Positions 19,999 through 20,669 of a stretch of DNA of 20,669 nucleotides are shown one piece after another (the first letter of the stretch is position 1; every line of letters begins with the position of its first letter). Source of the stretch: Apostichopus leukothele (lineage: Eukaryota; Echinodermata; Holothuroidea; Aspidochirotida; Stichopodidae); contig JAAAKB020000027.1 in the NCBI GenBank assembly GCA_010014835.2, positions 1,263,945 to 1,284,613 of the forward strand, written 5' to 3'. A program made the translations under genes and the position numbers. The notes beneath the pieces were generated by a model. That model searched no databases. It had not been told where the DNA came from and saw only the letters and a program-made list of their open reading frames with translations.

Positions 19999-20506
19999 TT
20001 AGGATTCGGGTACCATATCTGTGTATGAAACTATTTTGCTAGAAGAAATGGAAAAGTTACTCGGCAGGAGATTGTTCAGAAATCTATAGGTATAGGAAGA
20101 AACCCCCTTAAACATACCATTAGTTGGATTGCATGGTCCAGCAATCGAAATGTGCTTAATGGCTCTCTTCTGTAGAATAAACAAGCTACGTGCATGACAG
20201 GAACTTGCACCAGATATAAACACTAGTTTATTGTCAGAGAAGAAACCGTATAAAATCGTCCGCAAACAGAAAAATTGAGGCATTCTGAGAGAGATTATGA
20301 AAATCATTTACTTCATTATAAAGAGAAATGATCCTTAAATGGAGCAAAGCGGGATCCCACACGTTTAGAACTTTTGGTTGCAAGTGACGGAGCAGGATTT
20401 GTAAAATGTGCATCAAATATATATGCTGTACTTTGAGGGTCAGAAAAGATGCATGATCATCATTAAATTCGTCAGGGTGCTGTGAAAGGTTCTCGGTTTT
20501 ATGCAA
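19999..20506 (-). pseudogene. Decayed non-LTR retrotransposon reverse transcriptase
   Basis: Two minus-strand frames carry fragments in the order expected of a LINE reverse transcriptase. The upstream frame (20506-20234) ends with NDFHNLSQNASIFLFADD, where FADD (20255-20266) would be the catalytic palm motif (usual form FADDT). The second frame (to 19999) has SGASSCHARSLFILQKRAIK (20155-20214), matching the WG...LF.LQKRAIR signature that follows the palm in CR1/L2/Jockey-type enzymes, then a LLPSNF word. Normally about 100 residues separate the two motifs; here about 14 do, with a frame change near 20235, so an internal deletion is likely. The upstream part aligns weakly: a GVPQGS motif is not readable, and it could instead be a C-terminal piece. 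The copy is plainly inactive and lies antisense to the host gene. Confidence 0.55.
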
Positions 20507-20669
20507 AAATGTAATTTAATATATCGCCAAGTACGTCTAATCTCACATTTGCAGTTATTATTTTTTTCTGTGTTGCACATTTCTTAGCTATTCGCACAAG
20601 TTGGTTCATTTATGTAAAAAGCAAAACAACGCATCCTCCTTCACTTTCATCTTACCCATCATTGAGAGG

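Larger units (their letters stand above)
8377..20669 (+). other. Intron downstream of the 82-nt exon (5' part, over 12.2 kb)
   Basis: This begins at donor gtgaga and continues past the end of the window. I looked on the + strand for the expected next exon (acceptor followed by GFGFVTF and the rest of RRM1) and did not find it. Stretches 9550-13480, 13560-15280, 15360-16260, 16490-17830 and 18070-18510 hold AT-rich DNA with homopolymer runs but no gene I can support. The last 2 kb are transposon-derived and annotated separately. A missed short exon elsewhere in this stretch cannot be excluded by eye. Confidence 0.65.

Noticed and set aside
20234-20307. LRTILYGFF reading as the LINE motif before WG
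   Set aside because: The same bases in the other frame encode the FADD motif region, so only one reading can be real; FADD fits the order better.

Overview
The window looks like intronic DNA of an intron-rich animal genome. It is AT-rich, has no long open reading frame, and has only two short stretches that read convincingly as spliced protein-coding sequence. Those two exons (552-592 and 8295-8376, + strand) join in frame and encode the first half of an RNA-recognition motif that best fits RRM1 of a Musashi-family RNA-binding protein. The reading begins with the RNP2 motif KMFVGGLSW and runs through [17 protein letters not shown] to KRSR. The next exon, which should start with the GFGFV part of RNP1, was not found. 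The window therefore holds the end of one intron (1-551), a 7.7-kb intron (593-8294) and at least 12.3 kb of a third intron (8377-20669). Coding content, repeat types and AT-richness suggest a marine invertebrate, possibly a deuterostome such as an echinoderm. That placement is inference and weak.

The introns are mostly unique-looking AT-rich DNA with simple repeats, homopolymer runs, small tandem arrays and decayed interspersed repeats. Notable arrays are four copies of a 27-bp unit at 9415-9522, a 108-bp tandem duplication at 5833-6048, a 10-bp periodic block at 5051-5121 and a 40-bp duplication at 5245-5326. A degenerate dispersed-type repeat with a period near 116 bp lies at 16261-16490.

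The right-hand end (about 18.5-20.5 kb) is a transposon nest. A decayed non-LTR retrotransposon lies on the minus strand, with reverse-transcriptase remnants at about 20000-20506 and a candidate 3' tail near 18575-18740. Between these parts sits an 870-bp element at 19046-19915. Its degenerate ends resemble hAT termini, and it is flanked by a perfect 8-bp target-site duplication (ATGAGTGC). This looks like a non-autonomous hAT transposon that inserted into or beside the retrotransposon.

I found no operon, CRISPR array, rRNA or tRNA gene. Nothing here supports a new multi-gene system. The observations most worth checking are the nested hAT/LINE structure, the very small conserved Musashi exon, an unrecognised antisense ORF at 8897-9184, and a foldback at 15282-15359 that has some features of a microRNA precursor.
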